Shown here: positions 32,360 to 45,344 of the stretch, piece by piece
Position numbering within the stretch: position 1 is the first letter of the stretch
Layout: each line of letters begins with the position of its first letter
Source of the DNA: Myrica gale
Taxonomy: Eukaryota; Streptophyta; Magnoliopsida; Fagales; Myricaceae
Direction of reading: 5' to 3'
NCBI GenBank assembly: GCA_963930655.1
Contig: OZ005617.1
Location: 5,644,501-5,708,500 of the forward strand
Length of the DNA: 64,000 nt
The notes under the pieces: model-generated
What the model saw: the letters and a program-made list of their open reading frames with translations, nothing else
Databases searched by the model: none
Told to the model about the DNA's origin: nothing
Program-made: the position numbers and the translations under genes

Positions 32360-32360
32360 G

Positions 32361-32727
32361 TAGGAGTGACCAAGTTACCAGCCGGACCGGCCAACTCGGA
32401 CCGAAACTGAAACGGTTTTTTGATACCGTATTTTCTGGTCCGGGAAATCGGTGTACTACGGTCTGGTTCCAGGTTACCTATATGAAAAATTGGAACTGGA
32501 CCGAAGTATGCAACTCCAAACCGATCTTTACCAGTAAAAAAAACTCCAAAAAAGCCTAAAAAAATAAAAATGTTAAGAGGTCCAAACCAAAAAAAGGTTC
32601 AAAATGTCAGGGCTCAAACCGGCCCAAACCGTCTATTAAAATGACTGATCCGGTATATTCACTCCACCAAATTATTGATTGGGCCGGCCAGACCGGATCG
32701 GACCGGACTAGCAATTAGACAGCCTTA
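32361..32727. mobile_element. small hAT-like element, interrupted at its left tip by the 31151 element
   Basis: Left end TAGGAGTGACCAAGTTACC resembles the inverse of the right end (TAAGGCTGTCTAATTGC). It is rich in CCGG and GGACCGG blocks arranged as inverted pairs near both ends. If the 1209-bp neighbour and its duplication are removed, the flanks become CCTTGTAG and ACTTGTTG (6 of 8 alike), an old hAT-size duplication. So this element was already there when the neighbour inserted. Confidence 0.6.
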
Positions 32728-32729
32728 AC

Positions 32730-35658
32730 TTGTTGTAAGAGGAGGAAGCTAAGTACTTAGACAAAAATAAATAAAAAATAAAAAGGAAGCTAGGTGCCCT
32801 ATAACCGAGCAAAAGCAAATCTAGGAGTAGGGAGTTCATTTTTTTTTTTTGCATCATACTGCAGAAAGTTGCAAAGTGAGTGCTTGTCTGACTTTTCATA
32901 TTGCATATCACCTTTTGCTTTTATGGCAGTATCATGAAGCTCTTAATTCAAAAACTAATAAATATGGCCAATAATTATGTGATAAAAAATTACATTATAT
33001 ATTAACAATATTGAATTTAATTGAGGAAGAAAATAATCCTAATAATGCGTTATTTACTTAATTACTAGCCTACTATATCTATATATTTGGATGGCAGATG
33101 AGGTCTCTCAAGTCTCAGCTCATGTCCTAGACCTGGCCAGCCTAAGTTAATAAATACTCGTTAATCGCAGAAAAAGTTGAACTATCTCTAATCAAAAGGT
33201 ATGGATTTGTATAGGCACACAGAGGCAACTCTTCTGAACTTTAGGTACGTACAAATTGGAATGCCAATGAAGTTTGGTTTGATTCCTTCCCATAAAGAAG
33301 GGTCTCTGTGGACTTTGAGTGCCTGTCAACCAAATTGCGTGGTGAATATATGCTAAATAAACTGGGACATGGGGCTTTGCCTTGTGGTGGGTTTGGGCGG
33401 TGGAAGTGATCTGTTCCTTAGGGCCGAGGGAAGGGAGTCCAAACCCGATCTCTGAGAGAAGGCGACAAGAGAAACGTAAAGACAGGGTAGCCGCCAACTG
33501 GAGGATAGAGTGTGCTAATGTGCTTGGTGGTCCATTAGGAGTTTGGAGCACGTGGTCCAGCATCTATCGCCTCTACTGCAACATGCACCAAAAGGTGTAC
33601 TATATTAGAACTGTTTTTTATGGGTTTCTTTTTCTGTAATCAATTTTTGTTTTTTCTAATTACTTTCTGCCATCATGGTAACCCCCGCGAGCTACTAACT
33701 GAATGTTCATAAAGCTTCATATATACTGGGATTCCTATTTCTGCACTTCTTCTGCATTCTTCGAATTCTCTGTCTTTCTCTCTCCTTTGAGCTACCCGCG
33801 GCCCTATTTTCTACTTCGTTTCCTGTTCATTTTACTCCCCATATAGTTCCATGCTTACCTAAGTGGGTAGAGTTTTTAATTAAGGAGAGAGAGAGAGAGA
33901 GGTCCCCAAAAGCTACGTAGAGATACACTGGAGACAACTCCACAGCCACAGGGAAATTTGAAGTAAACTCGTGACAGTATTTGCGTCAGTCAATTTTACC
34001 ACTTATTTTCAACAATAATAACGATATTATACTTACAGATGCCACGCCCATTAGAGGATATGACCCTATAAGTATAGCTCCAGCCTCCAGCCCCAATTTA
34101 AAATGGCCCTATGTCCGGTCCAGTACTACCGCCCCAACCTAAAACCTTCTTTCAGTTGGGAAAGCAAGGAAAAGGAAACCCACAATTTAATCACTGATAA
34201 GATGAAATATGTATGAAATCCTACTAAAGCTATAGCTATGCATGTCAATAAGCTTAGGCAGGGGTCCATTTATTTACTCCCACAGGTGAGACATCATAGT
34301 CCAGTACATGCCCCATCCCTCCCCGGCCACGTTACCTGTATCCCCCCCATATATGCTAGCTCGGCGTACAGAATGACTGCATAATTAATTTTTCTCTTTA
34401 TTCTTTTATTCATGAGGTTTGAAATTAAGTGAGGAGAGGGTACCTCACTTTTAGTTTGGCTCGTCCATTTCTTTTCAAGTTCTTGAGGATTACCCAGTTT
34501 AGTTCACCAAAATGCAAGATCGTTCCGGAATCTTCTCTCTTTGATTCCCTTTACGCTGGAAGCCATTTTAGTCCACATGGGAATTGGCGTAAGCCCTAAG
34601 TATTCAATATTTATTCACTAATACCAAATGACTGCAAATCTTTCTTAAGTAGATACCTGATCATGAGGATCATATCAAATGTTTTCTCTCTTAGGAGGGA
34701 AGAGAATCTCTATATATATAGCTATATGCAGGATCCAGGTGGCCTACAGATAAAACGATGACTTTCTAATATCAGATAATTGATTATTCCAATGCTATAG
34801 CCTAAAGACATGGACGTTTATTGAGTCAAAGAATCATGATACAGCTAGCTCACCAGCTAATGCGGTAATAATTTTTTGCCACTTTCAATTAGAAGAAAGA
34901 AAAGTACGTTATAACAATTGCAGATCAGAGCATATAAACAATGCTGCAATGAGTCAAAGTCATGCCATTGAGTGTACAAGCATGAGTTCACCAGCCGGTT
35001 TGATTAATTAATATGATATTAAGCCTATAGCTAAAGGCCAAGCTGCTAGCTAGAACAAACGACTAAAGATCTCATAGTATTAAAAATGTGACCAGCTCTT
35101 TATTTTTGGTTAAGTTAGAAGTACATCATATTCATCAAGGAGTACTGCACAAAAATAAACCAGAATACTACCCTCCAATGACAAGGGAGATCAGGGAGCA
35201 TCTATGAACAGGCGACCAAGTATATTCCGAGCTATATATAAATATATATATCCTTCCACTTGGAATTTAATGAGGATTTGTTTTTTATCATGTTCAAGAG
35301 GCCGTAATCAATAATGTTCATTCAACGACTTAAGTACCATAAACTAGGTGCCATCCTGATCTTGAGCTTTGTCTTGGTTTTTCCATCACATCCTTTTTGT
35401 TTGTTTGTTAGAAAGGTAAATAAAAACTTCAAATTACTTATAACTAGTCATATCTAGCCCCTATAGACGTCTAAAACAGATGACCGGAATTGAAATTTCA
35501 GTCATTTATAAAAAAGGCTGATCAGTTCTACTTAATTAATATATAATTAGGATTAGTTAAAGGGAAGAGTCTTATTATTTATATTTAGTACGTACATAGT
35601 AAAATTTGTACCGGATTTGGGCAAGTTTGATGTGGCATGAAGAATATCCTTCATTATA
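32730..35658. other. long intergenic stretch without recognised genes
   Basis: AT-rich, with (GA)n near 33885-33901. The opposing frames at 33192-33563 (-) and 33382-33639 (+) do not resemble known proteins. Confidence 0.4.
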
Positions 35659-35666
35659 TATATAGT

Positions 35667-37015
35667 CAGTGGCGGAACCAGGAATCCAATCGAAGGAGGT
35701 CGAATTCCTAAGGAAAAATGGGAAAAAAAAAATTACTACGTAATGCAAAAAAATATCATAAGAATTAAAATATAAAAAATTAAGAATTAAAAACACTAAA
35801 AAATTAAAATACACGGTACTATTTGTTGATACTGAGAGATAGCAATTGGATCCTACGAGACTGCATATTCTGAAAGCATTGTAAAATAACTTTGTGATTA
35901 ACTAAACAAGGAAGAGTTCAAAGCAATGAGATATCCATTAGTAATTAACCAAACATATATGTCAAAACAGTGAATATAAATGACAACAATTAATTACAAA
36001 ATCATATTAACTATTGCAAGTTTTTTTCTGTTTTTCATCCCCCAAGCCCTTTCTTTTGATGTTCATTGATATACAGGACAATGATTTTACTGCTTCCAAA
36101 TTTTTCAGCTATTCTAATATGTGAATTGATGATCAGAAAATTATGTGTAGCTCTAGTTTCAAAGGTAACAAATCATACTTTAACCCTACTATATAAATAC
36201 TACCAAATAAAATACAAAGACCTAAAAAATTTATATGTATTAGAATTTTTAGTTGCATTGACCTAGTAATGCTGAAATGATATCATCAAAGTCCTACTAT
36301 TTATCGCTAGTTCATAAGAGGCAATAAGTCTCAAGGAAAGATATGCAATCTCTTATGCGCAAAAAATCCTTCTACTGTGTCATCTGCCCAGCTACTTGGG
36401 CTAAACGGTAGGTTCTCACTTAAAACCCAAAACAATTGGTTGCGAATCTTAGTGCTACTCCAGGCATATCTGACTAGCTTCTTGAGGCTTATGTAAATTC
36501 TCCTATGAGGTAGATCTACAAGATCCTGTTTTCTATATTTATGGTCAGTTATTTAATGCATGACACAAATAATTGAACGTAAAAGCCAATTATCACTAAC
36601 TGACACGCATAGAGGAATAGAAAAACCAGCAAAATAAGGATAAAAGTGTTGCCCGATAAATAGATTGAAAAAAAATACGAAGTGCATAACCTACTCGATT
36701 AGCAGAACAATAAGGTAGAAGAACCAAAAGAATGCAAAAAAAATAGTATATCATTATTATCAACGAGAATTCGCCCAAAGAAGCAATCTCAAAACTCCCA
36801 ATCTTGTAAGCTCTTCAACCCAGAAATCAACTACACAAATTGAAGGGAATTGGGCCCAGACCGTTCAGGACCTAATGTGGATCATATGAAGTTGGTCTGG
36901 GCCTATAGGTATCGGGCCCTGAACATCTTCTATTAAAAATATATATATACATATAAATTTTTTTGGAGCATTGGGTGTCGGCCGCCACCCTTCGCTCTCC
37001 CTAGTTCCGCCCCTG
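35667..37015. mobile_element. non-autonomous hAT-like element, family CAGTGGCGGA, copy 3, 1349 bp
   Basis: Left end CAGTGGCGGAACCAGGAATCC; reverse-complemented right end CAGGGGCGGAACTAGGGAG. The left 150 bp match the copy at 17339 (GGTCGAA(C/T)TCCTAAGG, TAATGCAAAAA, TTAAAATAC). The flanking octamers TATATAGT and TATACGCT agree at only 5 of 8 positions, so the insertion is old or the duplication has decayed. No transposase. Confidence 0.72.
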
Positions 37016-39540
37016 TATACGCTGCCAGACAGTTGGCATTACTTTCGGGCCATTGTATATGCCTTTTGTAATTCCACGGTGAGAAAGAGATTTAACTAAA
37101 CCCTATTTCAGTTCAAGATGCAGGTAGCAGAAGAAAAAGATTATAGAGAAACAGTATATATATATCTACTGCAGAGAAATACTACTATTCCATTTGGAGA
37201 TACATCACATGGCACAATAGGAAACATAATAACTATTTCTGCAAAATGCCAATGAAAATAATTTTTTTTAGTATTTTTCTCATGAAGATAAGAATCTTCA
37301 ATTAAAATAGTGAAACAAGCGAATCTGACAGGCTGACATATACTTACAACCTAAGGTGCTATGTAAGACGTTGATCAGCCTGCCCATTATTTAGGTTAAC
37401 TGTATATGGGAGAAACAGTTTGAAGAAAGCCAAATTAATGTAGATGTGGACTACAGGGGGTAAACTTGAATTGATTACTTGAACTTGTTGAACGATTTTC
37501 ATTTTTCTTTTGTGATTCCGATGGAGAAAATTACATAAATAATAGGACAAGTATAACTTGTTCTCCTTCCCGGAAGTTTCTTCAAAGTGTCGCAACCTCT
37601 GTGATGGTCACTATAGATAGTGTCCTAATCATTATACTAAGAAGGGAGAGTTTAATATGAAGGGGATAATAAGACAAGGTGCCTCGTTTGGATGGCCCAA
37701 ACAAGTGGGGTTTTGCGTTTTTTGGGATTCGAAAGTTGCAAGCTGCCTCAGAAATTAGGGTCATGTGTACGCGGCCTTTAGTTTCTCCAAGTCAAAGAAC
37801 CACAAACATAAAATAAAATAAAATAAAAAAGATGAGCGACTAGCTAGAGAGTGATTCCCGAGCAACTTGTTGATTAGTTCCATAAACGTAAACGTCACTG
37901 TAACCAGGGAAGATGACGAAAGCCACATCTTATCTTCGACTGCTTAGAAAGTAATCCAACGAGAATTAATATTAATTAACTGATGTTGCACTTGTTATAT
38001 TAAAAACTTCTCTGTCAGGTATCTTGATAACTACATTGGCCTCTACATCTTAATTAATTAACCTAATTTATGAGTTGAGAGTAGTGGTCTATGACTATCA
38101 TATAACTCCAAGTGGGGTGGGGGAGAGTATCCCATGACCCACAAGACATGACATCGCGAGCATCACAATGTTCCAATATTTATCGAATCTCTTTCTCTCA
38201 GCTCACAGCTCTCTGCACAAATTAGTTTCCTATTTGTCACGTTATGTACTATATATGCGTGTTTGCACTGAGAAGAAATGGATTTCGAACCTTTTCCGAG
38301 ATAGAATATTGAACGAGTTTATATATATATTATATATTTACGAGCCACTAAGAATAAAACAAAATTGGCTCAATTCTTAAACCTAAACCAACACTTTCAT
38401 CATGCTGTTCTATATATACGCGTTTCATCGTGGTTACTGGTTAGTCCAAGCTAGCCAGCAGCTTACTGCGATATCCACGGACCTACTGGGATCTCTTCAT
38501 CACTCCAGGGAATAATTAAAAAAACAAGTGGAAATAGAATTGGAATATCAGGCCGTGCATATCGTTACCTGCTAAGATATATAGCTGGAGGAGGGTGACA
38601 TGGAGAGAACCAAACCCTCACATGTAAGACATGTATCGGCATCGTCATCTCCATACAACTTGAGTAGGTGTGTCTGCATCAATTAGCTCCTTTTTGGTTG
38701 CCCGTTTAAATAACCCACTTTTGTCTATAGTTGAGATATTGCTCCCTGTTTGTCAATAATTTTAGGACACAACGACCATTCCAATCTTGAAATGACTGGA
38801 AGGTAGGAATCATTAATTCAAGTATATATCTGAACCGAATTGGCTGTATTGTCATTGTCCTGTACTTTCAATCACTGAACAATACTAAAAATCTAGGTGT
38901 ATATATATGCATGTACATGATTGGCTTGCATGTTCATATTCTATCATCCTTAATTTGTTTGCCGTCTCACTATGCTTAAGTAATTTGTGTTAATAAGGAG
39001 AAGCCATACATGCACCTAGTGGTTCAATATATTTGGACAAATATTGGTACGTACAATATACCAAACTTCTTTTGTACTGGTCTTGATGGTTAGAGTAACA
39101 ACTTAAGGAAACTCTAATTACATCTGCACTTTGATTTCAAAAAAATTAATCAAGATTGCTTTTAAATTAAGCTTATAAATCTCCATTTCATCCAGTAATT
39201 AGGAACCAATATGAAACTTGACCTCTATACCATTTATTTCTCATTACTTTTAGGGGTATTACAGTTAATTAAGAATGTATCGTGGCCCTCAAAATTAAAA
39301 GGTTCAAAGGACGCGATAGAGAGAAGAAAAGAAATTAAGAATTTGTGGATATGCATAAATAAGAATTGAAAGAAAATGGAAACTGAACGAGGATTAATAA
39401 AGAATGGTGCGTAGAAGATGATATAGTTAGAATTGAGGTAGGAATGCTATTGCTCCCACCCAAAATTTTGAGAACGGACCAATTTGTAAAAAATTGAGTG
39501 GAAAAAAGTACTGCACTATTAATGGACGTGGCCTTTGGTA

Positions 39541-39586
<46 letters not shown>
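39541..39586. repeat. (TA)n microsatellite
   Basis: About 23 uninterrupted TA units. Confidence 0.95.
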
Positions 39587-39588
<2 letters not shown>

Positions 39589-40115
39589 TAGGTAAAGTAG
39601 GGGGGGTCAAGGATATCATGTTGAAATCATGCATTGCCCCTCAAAGCAATTTGATCGATGCTTTATATAGTAGAAAGTCGACAACATTGTGGGAAACATA
39701 TATACAGAAAGTCCAAGAATAGTTCGAAAGAAAATTCAAGTACAAATTTTAAACAAAGCCATAAGCAATTATATCATAGCTAGCTAGCTAGTTTTTCCTA
39801 ATTAAATTAGGTTAATTTGCTTTTGGTTAGCAGGTAGCTAGCTTATTATAGTTGTTTTCAGTGTGCAAAGCTTGACGATCATTGCCCTACATCTCATTTT
39901 CAAGTGAAACAATTGGCGCCCAAGTTTTCCTGTTGTGCCTCACATATATACCCACGTTGCGTGTTAATTAAATTATAAACTGCAGGTTTGAGTGTGTGAA
40001 CGAGCAACAAAGATTGTATATGTTTGTGGCCGTCTAGGATGAGTGAATGTGCCAGGTGTCAGTGTTATGGATCTTCGATATGGTCTGTATAATTGTCTCC
40101 ATTAGGGTCTGTCGA

Positions 40116-40135
40116 CCCCCCCCCCCCCCCCCCCC
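40116..40135. repeat. poly(C) tract of 20 bases
   Basis: An uninterrupted C20 run in AT-rich DNA. It could form a G-quadruplex / i-motif, and its exact length may suffer from sequencing error. Confidence 0.9.
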
Positions 40136-40768
40136 AACACCAGCCAATCATGAAACTGCACACTCTTCCAGTTTAACCCAGAAATAGAGAACAATAACCT
40201 TATATATATATATGTTCGGATGTGTGAATTATGGGGCAACTCAAGTAGATAAGGGTCAGCTAAGTTCAAGAGGCAGAGTCAAATATTTTAGAACGGAAAT
40301 ATGGAGAGGACCCGCAAGTTAAAAAGTTTGTAGGGTAAATGAAACATTAGTAAGCGTCTGTTACGTTCTTGCATAACATAATGCCTCTCTTTTGTGAGGA
40401 AAGAGTGGGGTTCCGTAGCATATATAAGTGATTGGTCTTAGCTCTTCAATAACTCTAAACAGTATTCAATGAAAATTACAATAGTACTGTGCCATCATAA
40501 AGTCGCAAAATAAGGGCATATGATGAAGACCAAACTAATAGCGCCTACTGTTGATTTCCCCAAGCTTATATGCATATATATATCTTTTCGATAGAGGGAT
40601 CGGACACAGTGCATGGGTCATTACTCTGGCCTGCATAAGAATGGCTATGGCTCTAATCCATTTACATCATCCGGCCGTTATTAGTTTGTCACCGATCGAG
40701 CTGGATGATCTGTACAGATAATTATGTAAGCAAACAAAACCCTTAAGTGCCATAGATTTAGCAGATAA

Positions 40769-41087
40769 TGTCAAGTTTCATCTCAAAACCAATTGGCAAT
40801 GGGAATAGGTGGCCCAACAGTTATATAAAGCACAAGATTAAATTGTCCATAATCAATGTGGGACTTTAACACTCTCTAGACTCACGTGCAGGCAGAATGA
40901 ATATGGTCCATACACGTGGACAACAATGAGGAACACAAACAAGTGAGTCAAGCCCAGAAATAGTTGGCTCTGATGCCATGTCAAGTTTCATATCAAAACT
41001 AATTGACAATGGGAAGAAGTGACCCAACATGTATATGAAGCACAAGATTAAATGATCTCTAATCAGTTTGGGACTAACACTCTAACA
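40769..41087 (-). mobile_element. TRIM (miniature LTR retrotransposon), 319 bp
   Basis: Two direct repeats of about 110 bp (40769-40879 and 40979-41087) run from TGTCAAGTTTCAT to an end such as CACTCTAACA on the plus strand. On the minus strand the right-hand LTR ends ..ACTTGACA and is followed directly by TGGCATCAGAGCCA, a one-mismatch match to the tRNA-iMet primer-binding site TGGTATCAGAGCCA. The interior is only about 100 bp, with no coding capacity. Flanks GATAA (40764-40768) and TATAA (41088-41092) match at 4 of 5 positions. It must rely on proteins of another retrotransposon. Confidence 0.85.
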
Positions 41088-41091
41088 TATA

Positions 41092-41840
41092 ATTGTTACC
41101 CCAATTTCATTTAATTAAGAGGTGCCTCATTGGAAGGCAATCGAAACGCACACACAAAGAAGCGTTTGGAATCGAAGCAAAATTCCAAAATTGGAAGGAT
41201 ACAAAAGAATGGTCCTGCCATCCTAGTTGGTGACTTGGTGGAATTCAATTACAAGCTCGTGCCCTCAAAAACAGCTGGCTTTCTTGGGCTTTATGACAAT
41301 ATTGTAAATTTGTAGTCAATAATGCTAATGAAAAAAAAAGGTCTGAATGCCACCAGGATGATGAAAGGGACAAGCTCACATGAGCCCAACCAGATAATAC
41401 ATGAGGTGCCTACGTATACTCTCTCTCATCTGAGGAGAAAAAAAGAAAGAAGGAAAGAAAGAATTTATACAGGAAGAAAAAGGGAGAATCGCCTAACTTG
41501 AGAAGCTTCCAGGGAGGCACCCCAAGTAAGAAAATCACAGCAGCTAGCCCACCCCTTGCTATTTTTCTTTCTTTCTTTCTTTACCTCTCACTGTTTCTCT
41601 CTCTAGTCTCTCCCTTCCCAAGGTCAACAACAAGAGGAATTTTGCACTCTTTGAAACGTCCATGGGGGTGTCTAGTTTCGTTTTAGTCTTCTCGGTCAAA
41701 CTAAGAATGCACCGACCGTCATTGTATTGAGAGCTACCCATATGTTTTGCTTTGGTCTCTCTCTGTGCGTCGGAGTACAATCTTAACCCTACAAAACATC
41801 AGAGCCGAATTTTTCCTCAAGAACACGAAGAAGACGACTT
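41092..41840. other. NGATHA promoter and leader region
   Basis: CT-rich stretches (about 41420-41600) are typical of plant leaders. A frame at 41130-41315 has no recognised homology. A TATA box could not be assigned with confidence. Confidence 0.4.
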
Positions 41841-41841
41841 G

Positions 41842-41929
41842 GTATGGCCGTCTCTTGGTTACTGTAGCCTTCGAAACCCACCCACTTCTTAGTCTTCTTT
41901 TTCTGAATCAAATTACTTAAATCTTGCAG
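41842..41929 (+). other. possible short 5'UTR intron of the NGATHA gene
   Basis: GTATGG at 41842 and a pyrimidine-rich tract ending TCTTGCAG at 41929 would delimit an 88-bp intron 37 bp before the ATG. Consistent with plant splice sites but not supported by anything else. Confidence 0.35.
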
Positions 41930-41966
41930 ATCTACTAAGAGAACCTCAAATTGTTGGCTTCAAAAC

Positions 41967-43175
41967 ATGGATTTGGGAGCAAACAGAGAAGGGTTTGCTT
42001 GTGATGAAGCTCATGAGCACATGATGAGAGGTAAGCTCCCTTTCTCCTACTACTCCTCCTCCTCTTCCTCCTACGAAGCTGCTTTTGATGCCAATAAGCT
42101 TCATGAGCTCATGGAATCGTCCCCAAGAAACGAGGACGACGATGTCAGACTCGGAGACTCCCAGGACGATGGCCTTGGTGCTGGGAGCACTACTACTGGG
42201 CGTGGCATCAATATCATGGAGAGAGAGCATATGTTCGATAAGGTTGTGACTCCCAGCGATGTCGGCAAACTCAATCGCCTTGTCATCCCCAAGCAGCACG
42301 CCGAAAAGTACTTCCCGCTCGACTCCTCGAGCAACGAGAAGGGCCTCCTCCTGAACTTCGAGGACCGCAACGGAAAGCCCTGGCGGTTCCGCTACTCTTA
42401 CTGGAACAGCAGCCAGAGCTACGTCATGACCAAAGGCTGGAGCCGATTCGTTAAGGAGAAGAAGCTTGACGCTGGCGACATCGTGTCCTTTCAGCGCGGC
42501 ATCGGGGAGCTAGGGAGAGATCGTCTCTACATTGATTGGAGGCGCCGCCCGGATGCACCAGACCAGATGGCATCACTTCCCAATCTGCCACACCACTACT
42601 TCTCATTCCACCGGTCCGTCCCCTCGGCCTGGAGTAGTCCCCCTAATTTGCTAATGCGGCCGAGGGACCACTTGCACCTGTCATCGCAGCAGCTGAATGT
42701 GCACAACAATAATGTCAATCTTCATCATCCTTACCGGAGCAGCCACGGCAGTAGTGGTTACTACAATTATATGGTAAACCCATCACTCATTTACCTTAGA
42801 TCGGCCGGAGCCACGGCTGCCCCACAGCAGCACCAACAACAACTAGTGCACGTTCGGAATGCTAGCGGGACTGAGCCGCCCATGGTATTCGAGTCGGTGC
42901 CGGTGGTACAAGGAAAAGTTGCAGCCAAGAGACTGAGGCTATTTGGGGTAAACATGGACTGCCCCATATCGGACTCCGATGCATGCGATGTGATATTGTC
43001 CTCGACCACAGTAGCCCCACATGTTACGATGTCATTGCAGCCTAATTCCCAACTTTCTTCTTCGTCTCAATCTCCTCCCCAATTAAGGCCCTACAGTGGC
43101 ACGCCACTGCCAACCGTGCCCAAGGACTTATTCAAGAAAGGGAAAGCTTCAATGTCCTTAGATTTCGATATCTAG
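41967..43175 (+). CDS. NGA: NGATHA-type B3-domain transcription factor (RAV-related)
   Basis: A single-exon protein of 402 residues. The B3 DNA-binding domain spans about 87-193 and begins [21 protein letters not shown]; it includes [23 protein letters not shown] and [17 protein letters not shown]. There is no AP2 domain, so it is an NGA and not a RAV. The C-terminal half has the RLFGV repression motif (RLFGVNMDC, 324-332), plus His/Gln- and Ser-rich linkers. The end, [12 protein letters not shown], also fits the NGA clade. In Arabidopsis, NGA proteins act in the nucleus, limit lateral organ growth and promote style and stigma identity. Which NGA paralogue this is cannot be told. Intact. About 9 kb upstream carries no other host gene. 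Confidence 0.95.
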   Translation: MDLGANREGFACDEAHEHMMRGKLPFSYYSSSSSSYEAAFDANKLHELMESSPRNEDDDVRLGDSQDDGLGAGSTTTGRGINIMEREHMFDKVVTPSDVGKLNRLVIPKQHAEKYFPLDSSSNEKGLLLNFEDRNGKPWRFRYSYWNSSQSYVMTKGWSRFVKEKKLDAGDIVSFQRGIGELGRDRLYIDWRRRPDAPDQMASLPNLPHHYFSFHRSVPSAWSSPPNLLMRPRDHLHLSSQQLNVHNNNVNLHHPYRSSHGSSGYYNYMVNPSLIYLRSAGATAAPQQHQQQLVHVRNASGTEPPMVFESVPVVQGKVAAKRLRLFGVNMDCPISDSDACDVILSSTTVAPHVTMSLQPNSQLSSSSQSPPQLRPYSGTPLPTVPKDLFKKGKASMSLDFDI

Positions 43176-45095
43176 AGAAAGCACCCGCAAGGTCTTAAAC
43201 GACAAGAGAATTCCGCGACATGGCCTAATTACTTCCAAGTTCATCTAATTGGCTTTCATTAGTTCTTTCTCGGTGATCATGAAGACCCACAAAATGCACA
43301 ATTCCGGTGAAAAAATAGGATTACACTGTTGGATTTGGATTCAGTTTGGTACAGTAGACGGATTTTGAAGGATCGAGGTTTTTGAAGAATTAGCAAGCTA
43401 GCGTAAGCAAGAGGCCACTCATGGAGATAGAGAAGCTACCATATCCAATTGTCTTCTTTTTATTGACAGTGTAAAAATATTTGTGATACACAAAAAATAT
43501 AATATATATAGATAAATTACTATATATTATTCATGAAGAGGTAGATCATCGAACATTGCCCAAGATTTCATGCTTTCCTGTTGTAGGGCCTGGTTTCCCC
43601 AATATGTATCCTAGCCATGGCGTCCCATGAGTTACCACTGATTTAGTTCCAAACCTCTTTCATACTCTTTGGCAACAAACTACTCTCTCTCTCTCTCTCT
43701 CACGCCCCCGTCCCCCCCTTCTGTGTATATTTCTTTAAGCTCACAACAACTTTTCCTGACTGCTGATCAAGCCACTGAGTGCAGTACTGGCAAGCTACCT
43801 GATGGAATTGAAGTTTTGTATTATCGTTGGTAGGTTGTTGTTCTTGTCGCTGCTTCGTTGGGCACGCCCGCAGGTTTTGCAGGAAAGGATTGCAGAGCCT
43901 TAAAAAGGTAGCATAACTATACACCTTTAGTCAATAATTATTAATCTTTCTTCACTCTATACTACTACATGCCTTTTTGGGGGGAGTCAGTTCCAGTCTC
44001 TCATCGATCTCTTGCCCGTTCTTAACTCAATGTGCGCTTCCAAATTCTTCCAGGAAAAAGTTCCCTCGCCATATGCCCTCATATTCATCCATTAACTGTC
44101 TTCTTCGTGATTTTGATGCCAAAAGACAACTAGAAACTCTATTAAGACATGCCAGCACTGCTGCTAACCATACTTCACTTGATTTTAGTCGGACAGTTCA
44201 AGCAATAATCTCATTGCATACACCAGATTAATTAGTACCTCAAGGGGCGTACCACTACATCGATCTTGTAGGCGGCCACTTCAAGAGGTTTTGCATCATC
44301 ATATCATATCAGTTCTTACAGGTTGATGCCAATGTCCTAGGAAGTTAGCTTATCATTGTTGGTTCTAGAAGTCATAAATTTAACAATTAGGCAGCAATTT
44401 TTGCCACTAATTGTCTAAGGGCGTTTGTATTTTTTTCCATTTTGTAAATCCAGCGAAGACTTAAGAGTCGACATATATTGATGCATGAACCCACGCCACG
44501 TTTAAAAGTTCCTTCTCATGTGGCATTCTACGCTATACAAAATTACTTGTGATCTACTGTAATATATAACTTTTGCTCATTATAGATATATAGGATCCCA
44601 ACATGTTTCATGCGTCCCATTCATGTCTCTTATAGAAACTCCACTTTCTTACTGGATTTACGCTGTACCAATACTTCTCTTACCAGGATGTAACTCCAAT
44701 TTGATTATATATCTATCCTCTACAATTTGAACTAGGCCATGGCTGCTTGCTTGCTTTGATTTCAGGAATTGTCTCACGTACATTGTCTCCCATTTGATTC
44801 TTCATTTCATCTTAAGGCGCCGTTGCCTACTCGAGTTTTATTTATCCATGATGTAGTTGCTTTTAAATGAAATGCATTTAGATATAACATTAGAAAATTT
44901 GGAATTCAATTTGCATCTATTTACAGCATGTGGTTAGCACGATATTGCCCCTATTTAGTCATCTTACAGCATTAATCAGTACAACTGAGCTCATGTTAAT
45001 TAACTTCTTCTGTCATGCTGTGACATTGCCGAAGTCAATAAACACTTGTGCACAAGAACACTTATTGGAGGAAGCTACAGAAATTGAAGAATAGA

Positions 45096-45103
<8 letters not shown>

Positions 45104-45128
<25 letters not shown>
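45104..45128. repeat. (GT)n microsatellite
   Basis: About 11 to 12 GT units. Confidence 0.9.
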
Positions 45129-45306
45129 AGTTATAATGAAAACTGAACATTATAAATTAGTCAATTCTTCCTAAAGAAAACATATATACCTAGAGAACAA
45201 ATAGGGCCGATAGGATCGAGCATATAGTAGTAATATATAAATTGACCAAGTACTCTTGATATGTCTTTCCTCTATTAAGGAGGCGAGTTTATTGCCTATA
45301 GTTTCT

Positions 45307-45309
<3 letters not shown>

Positions 45310-45340
<31 letters not shown>
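45310..45340. repeat. (TA)n microsatellite
   Basis: About 15 TA units. Confidence 0.9.

Positions 45341-45344
<4 letters not shown>

Larger units (their letters stand above)
37024..40760. other. long intergenic stretch, simple repeats only
   Basis: Includes (TA)n at 39541-39586, (C)20 at 40116-40135, short (TA)n tracts, and a copy (39095-39256) of the dispersed repeat seen at 12455-12645. No gene recognised. Confidence 0.4.

Noticed and set aside
33192-33639. Opposing open frames of 123 (-) and 85 (+) codons
   Set aside because: Frames overlap on opposite strands, lack recognisable domains, and one is probably a shadow of the other.
39335-39722. Open frames containing long Ile-Tyr repeats
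   Set aside because: Produced by reading through the (TA)n microsatellite.
43977-44231. 84-codon open frame downstream of the NGATHA gene
   Set aside because: No recognised homology or domain; length is within chance for this composition; lies in otherwise non-coding DNA.
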